NCBI GenBank assembly: GCA_031552405.1
Contig: JAVBMN010000003.1
Coordinates: forward strand, 1-64,000
Source: UBA1794 sp031552405
Lineage (GTDB): Bacteria > Bacteroidota > Bacteroidia > Bacteroidales > Bacteroidaceae
Direction: 5' to 3'
Length of the DNA: 64,000 bases
In this document: positions 42,854-52,621 of the stretch, in pieces
Layout: each line of letters begins with the position of its first letter
Numbering within the stretch: position 1 is the first letter of the stretch
Program-made: the position numbers and the translations under genes
The notes under the pieces: model-generated
Told to the model about the DNA's origin: nothing
The model's input: only the letters and a program-made list of their open reading frames with translations
The model's database searches: none

Positions 42854-44386
42854 TTATCGCATCTTTGTAGCTTCTCGTACCTTTCCGATTAAAGGAGCAA
42901 TACCTCCGGTTATGGCTGCTACAGTTATCATAGAGTTGAGAGGAACCCCTAAAATACCATGAAGATTTATATTCTGGCCGGTCAGATACAAGTTACGAAT
43001 CTTGGTGGCAGGGGAAACCTGTGCGCGTTCCAGACTGTCACACTCCTTTACAAAACCATATAACGAACCTTCCTTAGAACCTGTATAATCACGGATGGTC
43101 AGGGGGGTTGCGCTGAAATAGTGCTCAATCTTCTCTGTGACTCCCGGGAAATACGATTCAAAACGGGTAAGGACCTTTGCTTCACATTCCCGTTTGAAGG
43201 CTTCATATTCCTCGCCCCGATGCATCGTTTTAGTATCTTCCCAGCGGCGTACATCATCAAAGTTCATAATACAATTAATAATCACAGTATCCGCATACAC
43301 ATCTTCCTCTTTGGTTTTGGGCGGCATCGTCACCATCATACCTACGGGCCAATTCTCTGTTTTGTATGTCTTTACGTTCCAGATATCTTCATACCGATCT
43401 GCACAATACACATTACTATTCAGATAAGGAAAGGTCCCCTTCTTCATCTTTGCAAAAAACACAAAGGCCGAATAGGTGTTGGGATTGGTTTGCAAACGGT
43501 TTCGATACGCTTTTGAGAGCTCGGAAGAAGGAAGCAAACCAACTGTCACAGCTGGGTGTAAGGACGAAACATATAAATCCGCTTCATAGCATTTCCCTTT
43601 TTCTGTGCGCACATACTGTATCTCCCGGTCCTCAGAAATAATCTCTTGCACTCCGTCCCCACAATGAATTTCTCCGCCGTGAGCAGTAATCACATTGCAC
43701 AAAGCATCCGCCAATTGCTGACTTCCATCCACAAAACGGGAAGCTCCTTCTATAAAGAAGCGGTTGATAATGGCATGCACATAGACAGGAGTCTGAGTAT
43801 AGTTACCTGCATAAAGAGCATTGTTCCAGGCAATCAACTGCTGCAAACGTGGGTTCTTTATGTAACGTTCAATAAATGCTCCCACCGGCATTGTCACTTC
43901 TTCATCCTGAAACACCTGTAGCATTTCATCCGCTTCAGGCATTCGCATATTACAGAGGTAAAAGCGATCTGCAATAGCGTAAATAGCTTCTGTGTAATTC
44001 CGGATATTTTGCGCCTCTTCCGGGAAAAGAGAAGCCCATTGACGGATAAAGTTTTCCTTTCCCCGGGCTATAGGATACTCTGTTTGATCTTCAGCAACAC
44101 GCACCACATCAAAGGCCCCTGAATCAAGAGGCTTCAGCTTCAGATGGTCAAAAACACCCAAATAAGTGTAAAACTGCTGCAGAATCCCTCCCGACTGAAA
44201 ACCACTCACATAATGAATACCCGTTTCAAAAACCGCTCCGTTTCGTTTGAATGTATGAAGACCACCACCAATTTTATAATGTTTCTCTAAAACAGTCACC
44301 TGATAACCTTCTTTACATAGCAAAGAGGCTGTTGTTAATCCGCCAATCCCTCCTCCTATAATGACAACTCGCTTACCCATGTTCAT
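42854..44386 (-). CDS. CrtI-like FAD-dependent desaturase/isomerase
   Basis: 510 residues with an N-terminal dinucleotide-binding fold VVIIGGGIGGLTTASLL and YKIGGGLHTF. The C-terminal FAD-binding segment is NLYLTGQNINLHGILGV. Length and motifs fit phytoene desaturase/carotenoid isomerase (CRTISO) and retinol saturase relatives, which act on conjugated polyenes. Its start overlaps the stop of the paralogous gene by four bases, so the two are translationally coupled and may work as a pair. Confidence 0.8.
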   Translation of the reverse strand: MNMGKRVVIIGGGIGGLTTASLLCKEGYQVTVLEKHYKIGGGLHTFKRNGAVFETGIHYVSGFQSGGILQQFYTYLGVFDHLKLKPLDSGAFDVVRVAEDQTEYPIARGKENFIRQWASLFPEEAQNIRNYTEAIYAIADRFYLCNMRMPEADEMLQVFQDEEVTMPVGAFIERYIKNPRLQQLIAWNNALYAGNYTQTPVYVHAIINRFFIEGASRFVDGSQQLADALCNVITAHGGEIHCGDGVQEIISEDREIQYVRTEKGKCYEADLYVSSLHPAVTVGLLPSSELSKAYRNRLQTNPNTYSAFVFFAKMKKGTFPYLNSNVYCADRYEDIWNVKTYKTENWPVGMMVTMPPKTKEEDVYADTVIINCIMNFDDVRRWEDTKTMHRGEEYEAFKRECEAKVLTRFESYFPGVTEKIEHYFSATPLTIRDYTGSKEGSLYGFVKECDSLERAQVSPATKIRNLYLTGQNINLHGILGVPLNSMITVAAITGGIAPLIGKVREATKMR

Positions 44387-45873
44387 ATCGCATTTATAGC
44401 TTTAATAACGGTATTGATCCCCAGCAACTCCGCACAAGTCAGCATTGCGCCATTGGTTACGCCTAACATACCGTGTGAATTGGTATTTTGCCCAGTCATA
44501 TATAGATTAGGAATGTAACTACGCTGCGAAACGACTGTCTGTACAGAAGAGCCTACATCCTGCAGGATGCCATACATAGCTCCCTGCGAAGTTCCTGTAT
44601 AGTCTTCATACGTCAACGGGGTAGAAACATTATAATATGCTATCTGATCCTTGATTCCAGGAAACTCTTGGTTCAATGTTTCAATAAGCTGAAGAGCTTT
44701 TGCTTCCTTAAAAGCTTCATACGCTTCTCCCCGACGCCCCACAGGTGTATCCTTCCAGCACAACACTTCTTCATACCGCATATAGGAAATTAACAAGGCG
44801 CTATCGCTATACATACCACCATCCCGGGGTACCTGGTGCATAAACAAATATCCCAGTGGCCATGAACCTTCGGTATATTCGGCACACTGCCACACATCGG
44901 GAGTAGAGAAATGGAAAAAGTTGCTATTATAATAAGGCACAGTATTCTGCTTAAAGCCAAGATACAAAGTCACACATCCCATTGTGTTCTTCATATTTCG
45001 TACACGCCGACAATATGAACGCTTGACCATCGACTCGTCCAGCATCCTAATCAGTGCCTGGGGATGAATGGCAGATATAAAATGTCTTCCTTCAATCCGA
45101 CGTCCATCCTGTAAGTACACTGCACGCACCTGCTGTTCGGTACCTTCCAACTTCACTACTTCGCTTTTAGGAAGCACCTGCCCACCCATACTCCGGATTG
45201 AAGCGGTTAAACTGTCGGCAATGGATTGTCCACCGCCCACAATACGATAGGCACTCTGGATGTATGAGTTATGGATAAAGGCGTGAATGTAAAAAGGAGT
45301 TTTTCCTTTGACTCCGGCATACAACGGGGAATTGCCGGCCAATACATTCTGCAATACAGGATCAGGAGTCAGGCGACTTAAGTACTCATTCACACTGGTC
45401 TTGACATATTCCGGTTCCAATGGGGTTAGGTGAGTCACCTCTTCTAAACGGGATATCGGAGATGACGTCGTTACTTTATGTAATATGTCTACGTAATTCT
45501 TGAGTGCGGTCTTTTGTTTTGGAAAGAAAGCTGAAAGTGTATCCATATAGCGTTCATACCCCATCGCAGAAGGGTAGCGCTTTCCTTGATAAGAGATCAC
45601 ATCAAAGGCATTCTCATCCAGTTTTTTCAACGGAATTGTATCCAACAGGGAGAAATATTTCCAAAAACGATGCAAGGACTGCCCTTCCTCAATACTGCCG
45701 ATATAATGCATCCCTGTATCAAAGAGGAATCCGTTGCGCCGGAATGTTTGCAGGCATCCACCAAGTATTGGATTCTTTTCCAATACCACTACGTCATATC
45801 CATGTTTGCACAGAATATATCCGCAAAGCAATCCGCCTAATCCACCTCCTATAATTACCACTTCATGTTTCAT
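44383..45873 (-). CDS. CrtI-like FAD-dependent desaturase/isomerase (paralogue)
   Basis: 496 residues with VVIIGGGLGGLLCGYIL and NPILGGCLQTFRRNG at the N terminus and NLYMTGQNTNSHGMLGV at the C terminus. It is clearly homologous to the next gene in the operon. With an aryl polyene substrate in view, an oxidation or isomerisation of the conjugated chain is the natural guess. It begins 17 bp after the MMPL fusion stop. Confidence 0.8.
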   Translation of the reverse strand: MKHEVVIIGGGLGGLLCGYILCKHGYDVVVLEKNPILGGCLQTFRRNGFLFDTGMHYIGSIEEGQSLHRFWKYFSLLDTIPLKKLDENAFDVISYQGKRYPSAMGYERYMDTLSAFFPKQKTALKNYVDILHKVTTSSPISRLEEVTHLTPLEPEYVKTSVNEYLSRLTPDPVLQNVLAGNSPLYAGVKGKTPFYIHAFIHNSYIQSAYRIVGGGQSIADSLTASIRSMGGQVLPKSEVVKLEGTEQQVRAVYLQDGRRIEGRHFISAIHPQALIRMLDESMVKRSYCRRVRNMKNTMGCVTLYLGFKQNTVPYYNSNFFHFSTPDVWQCAEYTEGSWPLGYLFMHQVPRDGGMYSDSALLISYMRYEEVLCWKDTPVGRRGEAYEAFKEAKALQLIETLNQEFPGIKDQIAYYNVSTPLTYEDYTGTSQGAMYGILQDVGSSVQTVVSQRSYIPNLYMTGQNTNSHGMLGVTNGAMLTCAELLGINTVIKAINAI

Positions 45874-45890
45874 GATCTTCCAACCGATAT

Positions 45891-48800
45891 TTATAACACG
45901 ATTACATAGTCATAGCTGTCATCCGGAAGATCCTCCGGCCTTCCCGTTCGGTACTGCAATCGTTCCAAACGAAGCTGGCAATTCTGTGCTATCGCTATCT
46001 TTTCATCATCCATATCGATTCCAAGCACTTCAATATCTTTTCGTACCAGCATACAACATAAGGGAAAAGTACCTACTCCACAATTTGCAACCAACAACCG
46101 AGCACCCACAGGGATAGAGGCTATGAGTCGCTCGTTAGTTTCCCTGTTTCTCAAAGTACGGGTCACTTCCTTCTCCACATCTTTTCCTTTGTATGTATAA
46201 TTCTCCTTTACGCGTGGTTCAAAATAGGCAAGAGTTTCCGCTTCAAGAACTATCTTAGCATATTCCTCCTCGAAATACTTACGCATGAAGCGGGCACGCT
46301 CCGCATATCCCTTTCCTAAAGAAAGATCATTTGGAAGTACAGCAGGCAATACTTTAACCGTTACACTTCCTTTTTTCATCATAAATTCCTGCTTGGGAAG
46401 CACGCTTCCTATTCCATGGAACACCACAGGAATCAGATCCAGCTTCAACCGTTCGGCTAGATAGAACGCTCCACGGTGAAAGCGGTTAATGCGACAATCC
46501 TCCGAACGGGTTCCTTCAGGGAAGATGGCAATGGAATAGCCTCGGTCAGTCAACGTTTTCAAGCGATCTACACTGTTTTCGATACCATTCATCACCGGAT
46601 AGAAATCTGCAAAACGGATGATCTGCCCATAAAACGGACAATTCCATACCCATTTGTTGGTCAGAACCACAATCTTAGGAGAAAGCATGAGTAAATACAT
46701 CAAATCGATATGGGACTGATGATTACATATAATAATGCTTGGCTTGGAGAAGTCCTGTCCGGTCTCATTGATCAGTTTACTGGGAACACCGGGCATGTAA
46801 CGCACCACAAAGCGGGAAGCAGCACATAAGGCTTCGTGGAAGCGCAGCTTCCGGGTTTCGGTCACCTTTCCACATTTTAATAGGAAATAGCCAAAAAGGG
46901 TCAGGTATAGACTTCCGATCAAGAAGACTATAAATGCATACACTGTCACCAACAGATTACGTCCGGTCACCGGAGCGATACGATGATGCCCCTTCTTCTC
47001 CACTATTCCGCGGAATATTAAGGGAGGAATCACAAAAGCAATCAGCACTACACAGGTCATTCCAATCAGCGTTACCTCCGCCAAGGAGTGCATAGCCGGG
47101 TGTACGGCAAAGATCAGTGTACCAATCCCGATCAGCATGGTCAATGCAGACAAAGTTACAGAGGTTTTGTACGACGACAACATCTTTCGTCCTGTGGCAT
47201 ACTCATACATCAAGCCATCCATAATAAAGATCACATAATCATCACCCAAACCGAAGATGAAGGTAGACAGAATAATATTGACAATATTAAAACGAATGTC
47301 AAACAGTCCCATGATCCCCAGAATCCATAGCCAACTGATCGCCATTGGCAGAAAGGCAATCCCTGCCAGCTCAATCCGTCCAAAAGCAAATACAAGAAAA
47401 AAGAATACTAAGAAACCGCAGATATAAAACACTAGGTTGAAATCCTCAGAAAGCGTATCAACCATTCGTCGGGTGACGGTCTTCGCATCAAACACAAATG
47501 ATTTCCCCGTTCCGTCCAAACGGTCATACACCATCTGAGCACAATCGGGCGCAGCATAAAGAACAGAGATCAACGCTATCCGCCCCTCTTTCTGGATTAT
47601 ATAGTCTTTTAGGAATTGTTGTTTCAGAAGGTCAAAGTAGGCCGAAGGCTGCACTGTGAACTCTTTTTTCCACAAAGTCTGGAAAGGGATAAATGCACCC
47701 GCGGTAAAGCCCGCTTTCGGAGCCTCTCTCTCTGTAATCAGCAAAAGTTGATTTTGGTATTTAGCCTTGAATTGATTCCAGCGTTCAATCTTCACCCGTT
47801 GCATTGAGTCGGAGGGAAAGAAACTTCCAATCCCGGAGCAAGCAGTCAACATCCCTTCTGCCTGCAGTTTCCGAATCTTGGGCAACTGTGATTCATATTC
47901 CCGTAACGCCTGATTCAGATCTATACCTTCAGAAATATGGTAGATACTTTTCTCACCCAAGGTTGTATGCTCACTCAACTCCTTATACACCTGACGCTGG
48001 GTTGGCGTCATGAAATTAATAGCATTGAAATCTGTTTCAAACTTCACATTGTTGCTAAAGAATGAAAAGAAAACCGTCAGCACCAGAACAGCCGCTACCA
48101 GCCACCGCTTATCTTCCATCCGGAAATCAGAGAAATGCATCAGCCATTCACTTTTCTGCGCACCGACCCGATTTCCCGCCCAATGCGGCATAAAGCACAA
48201 CACAAACAGAATCGTCCCTATTAATGCAAAGGCAGCAAACAATCCCAAATCCCGCATAGCGGAAGCACTGATACACAAAAGACTCAGAAAAGCGCCTACT
48301 GTAGTAATATTACCAATCAACATCGGATTCACAATATCCCGAAGTACCGTTCTCGGATGAGGGTGATATTTCAGATGAATCAGATAGTGCATCGCATAAT
48401 TCACTGCAATTCCCAGGATAACTGAACCCGCTGCAATTGCAATCGTAGACACCGTTCCCTTACACAGATAAAGCAAGGCAAGTCCGAAGGAAGCTCCCCA
48501 CACCACAGGCACGCAGACCAATAACAGCGGCATCGGACTCCGGAAGAAATAACCCAGCAACAACACGATAAGGAGCACTGCCAGAGCTACAGACAGATAT
48601 GAATCCTTCTTGATTTGGTTTGCATTGGCCACAGCTACCAGAGGTGCTCCAAAATAATCAACCTGTATATCAGGTGAGACCTGTCCGGATGCTTTTTCAA
48701 ACAAGTCGGCCAACAACGAATTACGAGCCGTCTCACTCCCCCCATTTGCCGAAGTAACAAAGAGAATCAGGTGTTGCTTATCAGAAGTGAAAATATAATC

Positions 48801-49415
48801 GTCGACGATGCAATAATAATCATTCAGCTGAAAACTCTTCAAACGGCTCAGCACAGGAGCTGAAAAATGGAATGGGTCCGCCACGATATTCTCCTGAAGA
48901 ACGGATCCCATGAGGGAAGTCAACAGCATACGATTTTTATGGAAGAGCGTATCAAATTGTCCGGCATCAAGCAGAGAATCAGCGCGCGTGTAATCTGTCT
49001 CTTCCAAGAAATAGGGCATGTTTTCCGTCAGGAAAGAAGTAACCTGCATGATACGCTCGGTATCAATCCGAAAGCGGATGTCCTTGATCAATCCCTCTTT
49101 TTTTCCGGAATCCAACTGCTGGGTAAAGCGTTCGGCATTCTCAATCAGCAGATCTACCCGTTCATACTCATCCAGGGTAGAATCCCCTTTTAGCGAGACG
49201 CGCACAAATATCTCATCTCCTATCCCGATATTCTTGTACACAAAGCTCAACCGCTCGTTTGCACCCTGATTCGGCAGAAAGCCGGAAATATCCTCTTCCA
49301 ACGTAATGTGGCTACCCAGCCAAAGCATACCCGCCAGAAATATGAGAGGAAATCCCCAATACAACTTAGGGCGGCTTCGCAATATATCATATAATCTCAG
49401 AAAAAACTGCATCAT
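45891..49415 (-). CDS. MMPL exporter - lysophospholipid acyltransferase - partial methyltransferase fusion
   Basis: 1174 residues. The first ~820 are an RND/MMPL exporter with two blocks of membrane helices (for example LSVALAVLLIVLLLGYFF) and two periplasmic loops; GLGDDYVIF belongs to the proton-relay region. Next is a PlsC-like acyltransferase with ICNHQSHIDL (H-x4-D) and FPEGTRSED. The C-terminal segment looks like a class I SAM methyltransferase: motif I VANCGVGTF, an acidic loop GIDMDDE and a fourth strand YDYVIVL, where the protein stops. The rest of a normal methyltransferase is missing. Comparable three-domain proteins occur in flexirubin-type clusters. It would move or tether the polyene lipid across the inner membrane. 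Confidence 0.88.
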   Translation of the reverse strand: MMQFFLRLYDILRSRPKLYWGFPLIFLAGMLWLGSHITLEEDISGFLPNQGANERLSFVYKNIGIGDEIFVRVSLKGDSTLDEYERVDLLIENAERFTQQLDSGKKEGLIKDIRFRIDTERIMQVTSFLTENMPYFLEETDYTRADSLLDAGQFDTLFHKNRMLLTSLMGSVLQENIVADPFHFSAPVLSRLKSFQLNDYYCIVDDYIFTSDKQHLILFVTSANGGSETARNSLLADLFEKASGQVSPDIQVDYFGAPLVAVANANQIKKDSYLSVALAVLLIVLLLGYFFRSPMPLLLVCVPVVWGASFGLALLYLCKGTVSTIAIAAGSVILGIAVNYAMHYLIHLKYHPHPRTVLRDIVNPMLIGNITTVGAFLSLLCISASAMRDLGLFAAFALIGTILFVLCFMPHWAGNRVGAQKSEWLMHFSDFRMEDKRWLVAAVLVLTVFFSFFSNNVKFETDFNAINFMTPTQRQVYKELSEHTTLGEKSIYHISEGIDLNQALREYESQLPKIRKLQAEGMLTACSGIGSFFPSDSMQRVKIERWNQFKAKYQNQLLLITEREAPKAGFTAGAFIPFQTLWKKEFTVQPSAYFDLLKQQFLKDYIIQKEGRIALISVLYAAPDCAQMVYDRLDGTGKSFVFDAKTVTRRMVDTLSEDFNLVFYICGFLVFFFLVFAFGRIELAGIAFLPMAISWLWILGIMGLFDIRFNIVNIILSTFIFGLGDDYVIFIMDGLMYEYATGRKMLSSYKTSVTLSALTMLIGIGTLIFAVHPAMHSLAEVTLIGMTCVVLIAFVIPPLIFRGIVEKKGHHRIAPVTGRNLLVTVYAFIVFLIGSLYLTLFGYFLLKCGKVTETRKLRFHEALCAASRFVVRYMPGVPSKLINETGQDFSKPSIIICNHQSHIDLMYLLMLSPKIVVLTNKWVWNCPFYGQIIRFADFYPVMNGIENSVDRLKTLTDRGYSIAIFPEGTRSEDCRINRFHRGAFYLAERLKLDLIPVVFHGIGSVLPKQEFMMKKGSVTVKVLPAVLPNDLSLGKGYAERARFMRKYFEEEYAKIVLEAETLAYFEPRVKENYTYKGKDVEKEVTRTLRNRETNERLIASIPVGARLLVANCGVGTFPLCCMLVRKDIEVLGIDMDDEKIAIAQNCQLRLERLQYRTGRPEDLPDDSYDYVIVL

Positions 49416-50173
49416 CTTCTTTTTCTTACAAAAGCCCGGTATCCCATTTTAGGATACCCATACAAAACGGCTCCCCATACAAACACTGTATTCAATGCAC
49501 TGATCCGGGCAAAATCCCAAAACGGGCGGAAATGAGATACCCGTTCTTCCAACGGCGGATAATACACATCAATCGGTACAGCACGCAAAGGAATCCCATT
49601 CCAAGCCGAACGGACCAGTAGCTCCAGCTCGGTCTCGTACCGGTTCGTCCACAACTTGATGCGTTGGATGGCATGCAACGGATACAATCTATACCCCGAC
49701 TGCGTATCCGGAAAATCAATCCCTGTCTGCACCCGAAACCAAAAATTGGAAAATTGGTTGGCAAACGTATTTTTCCCTGGCATATTCTTTTGCTTCAGCA
49801 GTCGGCTCCCTACAATCAACGCACCAGGACACTGTTCCAGCTCTTCCAGAAAGGCTACTACACTTTCGGCTTTATGCTGCCCGTCTGTATCAATGCTCAA
49901 CGCATAGTCATATCCCAGCATAGAGGCTTTCCGGAAGCCTTGCTTCAGAGCATATCCCTTTCCGCGGTTCATGGGATAGGTAATTACTATGATTTGATCG
50001 CGGTAACGCTCCAACACACGAAGGGTCCCGTCGGTCGAACCATCGTTAACCACTATAATGGCCGAGGTATAAGCCTGCAATGATTCAATGACCTGCCCCA
50101 GAGTACCTGCATTGTTATACGAAGGTAGCAGCAGACAAATCTTATAATGAGCCAGTTTTTGCGTCAGATTCAT
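49412..50173 (-). CDS. Family 2 glycosyltransferase (DPM synthase-like)
   Basis: 253 residues. The GT-A fold shows VNDGSTDGT, RGKGYALKQGF and the DxD-like SIDTDGQH. RLYPLHAI further on and a hydrophobic C-terminal segment complete the pattern of polyprenyl-phosphate glycosyltransferases. It overlaps the MMPL fusion gene by four bases. With the SMR-type flippase nearby it could attach and present a sugar for linking to the polyene lipid. Confidence 0.8.
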   Translation of the reverse strand: MNLTQKLAHYKICLLLPSYNNAGTLGQVIESLQAYTSAIIVVNDGSTDGTLRVLERYRDQIIVITYPMNRGKGYALKQGFRKASMLGYDYALSIDTDGQHKAESVVAFLEELEQCPGALIVGSRLLKQKNMPGKNTFANQFSNFWFRVQTGIDFPDTQSGYRLYPLHAIQRIKLWTNRYETELELLVRSAWNGIPLRAVPIDVYYPPLEERVSHFRPFWDFARISALNTVFVWGAVLYGYPKMGYRAFVRKRR

Positions 50174-50176
50174 TAT

Positions 50177-50545
50177 CTATTCTTTTACGAGAACATACAA
50201 CACACTGATTTTGGCAAATAACGTTCCAGCATCGCTGACAGTAATCATTGCTTTAATCAGTTCTTCTGTTTGTTCACATTCTGCTATAAATTCGACCCTC
50301 GGATGTTCTTCCGGGTTCAACACATTCAGAAACTTGATATTCTTGGCTGAGAGTATTCTCAACGGAGTATGGTAATACCCCGCTATAAGCTCCTGGCAAA
50401 TGTGAGAAATGCATACCCCGGGGGTAATTGGATTTCCGGGGAAATGAGCTTTATAGATTGGGTGTTCTTTGTTCAATTCCACCACATTCCGGAATCCCTT
50501 TTCGGTGGATTGTTGCTCTATGACACGATAAAAGCCTTTTAGCAT
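50177..50545 (-). CDS. Hotdog-fold 3-hydroxyacyl-ACP dehydratase subunit (ApeI-like)
   Basis: 122 residues. YKAHFPGNPITPGVCISHIC aligns with the FabZ active-site loop: catalytic His34 (HFPG) is present, but the usual Glu is replaced by His48. The second hotdog gene of the operon (56358-56777) has the reverse pattern, so the two may form one heterodimeric dehydratase, as ApeI and ApeP are known to associate in aryl polyene synthesis. Confidence 0.75.
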   Translation of the reverse strand: MLKGFYRVIEQQSTEKGFRNVVELNKEHPIYKAHFPGNPITPGVCISHICQELIAGYYHTPLRILSAKNIKFLNVLNPEEHPRVEFIAECEQTEELIKAMITVSDAGTLFAKISVLYVLVKE

Positions 50546-50562
50546 AACACAATTTCCTTTCT

Positions 50563-51201
50563 TTACAGTTCAAACAAACTTGGCGGTAGTGACATATTCA
50601 GCTTTCGGTCTTTGAACTCGATCCTCGTAACATCCTTCTTTTGAACCATCTCAAGCGAGCTGATTGTGGCCTGCTTCACATTAAAATCCATCACCAGACA
50701 ACTTATCACCTGAGCCATCCGTGAGCTACGGGGTACGAGCGTTACCCGAAATACATCATTCTTTATTGTATAAGTAGGAATAAATTTAGTCTCATCCACC
50801 AGTTTGCTTCCGCTGATACAGGTAAGAATCATCTTACTTATCTCCCCAAAAATCCGCGCTCCGTTTCCCCGGTCAGTCTTCCCATTCTTCTTCAGGACGG
50901 ATTTCCCGTTGGACACTACAAAGCAGTAAGGATCCGGATTCTGATATTCCCAGCGCATCTGACTGCTTCTCTTATAGTACATCTTCCCTTCGGATTTGGC
51001 CACTTCCGAGAGAACTGCCACAGTACGATACTGTACAAAGTTACATTCCAACGTTTCAATCTGCTTGGAAATACTGCTAATCCTTGTTAGTATTTCCTGA
51101 GATTTTTCCTTGGAAACCGGGGAGAAATCCTGTCCGGATACCGTACTGACTCCCCAAAGGAATAAATACAATATACATGTGATACATATCTTTTGCTTCA
51201 T
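50563..51201 (-). CDS. LolA-like periplasmic lipoprotein carrier
   Basis: 212 residues with a signal peptide (ITCILYLFLWGVSTVSGQ). The LolA-type half-barrel follows, with NFVQYRTVAVLSEVAKSEGK and SSQMRWEYQNPDPYCFVV. In aryl polyene clusters the LolA homologue (ApeL) is thought to carry the acyl product between membranes alongside an MMPL exporter, and both are present here. Confidence 0.82.
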   Translation of the reverse strand: MKQKICITCILYLFLWGVSTVSGQDFSPVSKEKSQEILTRISSISKQIETLECNFVQYRTVAVLSEVAKSEGKMYYKRSSQMRWEYQNPDPYCFVVSNGKSVLKKNGKTDRGNGARIFGEISKMILTCISGSKLVDETKFIPTYTIKNDVFRVTLVPRSSRMAQVISCLVMDFNVKQATISSLEMVQKKDVTRIEFKDRKLNMSLPPSLFEL

Positions 51202-51227
51202 AGTCTTCTTCTTTATGTCTTTTTCTT

Positions 51228-51584
51228 CTATTTATGTGCTACCAGCATAACTCCCAGAATAATCAGTCCTGTACCACACCAACGCGTCAAAGGGATCGTT
51301 TCATGGAAGATCAGCGAAGCTGCCAGAATACCCCATACATAACTAATACTTATCAGGGGATAAGCTATGCTGAACTCAAAATGACGGAGTATGTACACCC
51401 ACAATAGGGTGGCACCGGCTATACTAATTCCGGAGCAAGCCAACTGCCAGTTTAGCAGAGCTTCACGGAAAAAGTTCCAGGTAAAGCTGAAACGCCCCGT
51501 CCGCTCCATTGCCAACTTCAGAAAGATCTGCGAGGTAACCAGCAACAGGCTCTGCACTACTGAAAGAGCAATTAACTTCCACAT
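51228..51584 (-). CDS. SMR/EamA-type small membrane transporter (ArnE-like flippase subunit)
   Basis: 118 residues with four predicted membrane helices (for example LIALSVVQSLLLVTSQIFL and PLISISYVWGILAASLIF), the size of SMR or ArnE-type flippase subunits. The ATG at 51584 overlaps the preceding gene by 13 bp; an upstream ATG at 51623 is less likely. Beside a DPM-like glycosyltransferase it may flip a sugar lipid. Confidence 0.7.
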   Translation of the reverse strand: MWKLIALSVVQSLLLVTSQIFLKLAMERTGRFSFTWNFFREALLNWQLACSGISIAGATLLWVYILRHFEFSIAYPLISISYVWGILAASLIFHETIPLTRWCGTGLIILGVMLVAHK

Positions 51585-52621
51585 GATGTAAGCAATGTAA
51601 ATGAATATTCTTTTCCTTGCCAATGGTTAAACAGCAGGATTCTTTTCACGCCGTTGCGCAACTGCCCATCCCTACACAAATGAGAGGGTACTATGCCACG
51701 CTTTATACATACAGCCGCCACATACAACCCAAAGGCAGGGGCGGTAAAGAACTCTCCACATAAAGGCTTATAGATCATTTCCGGAATAGAAGGAAACAAA
51801 CTCGTTTTTTCGTAGAATGCATCGTTTGCCAGGTCTCCATTCCGGCCTGTCAGTATCAGATCAATTTCCTCTGGTGATACTCCGCATCGTGTTAGAAACT
51901 GCATCGCTTTTTTTTGTATAGAAGTACTGCCATAATGGATCTCAGTTCCTTCGATCTTAGCATAGTCAGTAGGACCCGCTTTGTCAGACAACATAAAACA
52001 AATGCTGCCCTCCCCGGCAAATGTACCCGACTGCAAGGGAACCTCCAAAATACGCAATGTGTCCGGCACATCCTCGCGCCAATAACCTAAGCGTTTCAGA
52101 ATACAGAAATAGGCAGGCGTCAGTTCATCATAACCACCTACCAAGGCAGAGTGTACACGCCCATTGCGAAACAGTAATACTGCCTCTTGCAAAGCACTTT
52201 CAAACGATACGCCCCGATGCACATGAGTATTGTTGTAGCCATGGCAATTCAAGCGAATCGCAATCTGGGAACCGATTGTATTGTGGGTCGACTGGATGAA
52301 GAAACTCGGCTGAAGACAGTGTTCCCCGTTCCGGCACATCGCATCCAGGAATTTCTCAGTATCTTCTACACAGCCCAGCCCCGTACTGGAAAGAATCGCA
52401 TCAGGCATTTCAATACCCGACTCTCCCACCGCCCGCAAAGAGGCTACAATGGAGCGCTTGATGATCTTGCTCATCCGGCGTGCCGCCATTGGGGCAATAA
52501 AACGGGCAAAATCAGGTTCTACACACCGCACTTGTGGGGTGTTATAGCCTTGTGGGTCAAAAATCGCATCCTCTTGGAAAGGCTCCTGAATAGATACTGC
52601 TCCTATACCTTTTATATACAT
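51572..52621 (-). CDS. Ketosynthase-like chain-length factor (no catalytic residues)
   Basis: 349 residues with thiolase-fold ketosynthase features, but all three catalytic positions are lost. The nucleophile region reads THVHRGVSFESAL with no Cys. The first His loop reads TGRNGDLANDAFYE and the second reads KPLCGEFFTAPAFG. This is the pattern of chain-length factors such as ApeC. It overlaps the preceding intact ketosynthase gene by 10 bp, so the two probably form a KS-CLF heterodimer. Confidence 0.78.
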   Translation of the reverse strand: MYIKGIGAVSIQEPFQEDAIFDPQGYNTPQVRCVEPDFARFIAPMAARRMSKIIKRSIVASLRAVGESGIEMPDAILSSTGLGCVEDTEKFLDAMCRNGEHCLQPSFFIQSTHNTIGSQIAIRLNCHGYNNTHVHRGVSFESALQEAVLLFRNGRVHSALVGGYDELTPAYFCILKRLGYWREDVPDTLRILEVPLQSGTFAGEGSICFMLSDKAGPTDYAKIEGTEIHYGSTSIQKKAMQFLTRCGVSPEEIDLILTGRNGDLANDAFYEKTSLFPSIPEMIYKPLCGEFFTAPAFGLYVAAVCIKRGIVPSHLCRDGQLRNGVKRILLFNHWQGKEYSFTLLTSCGS

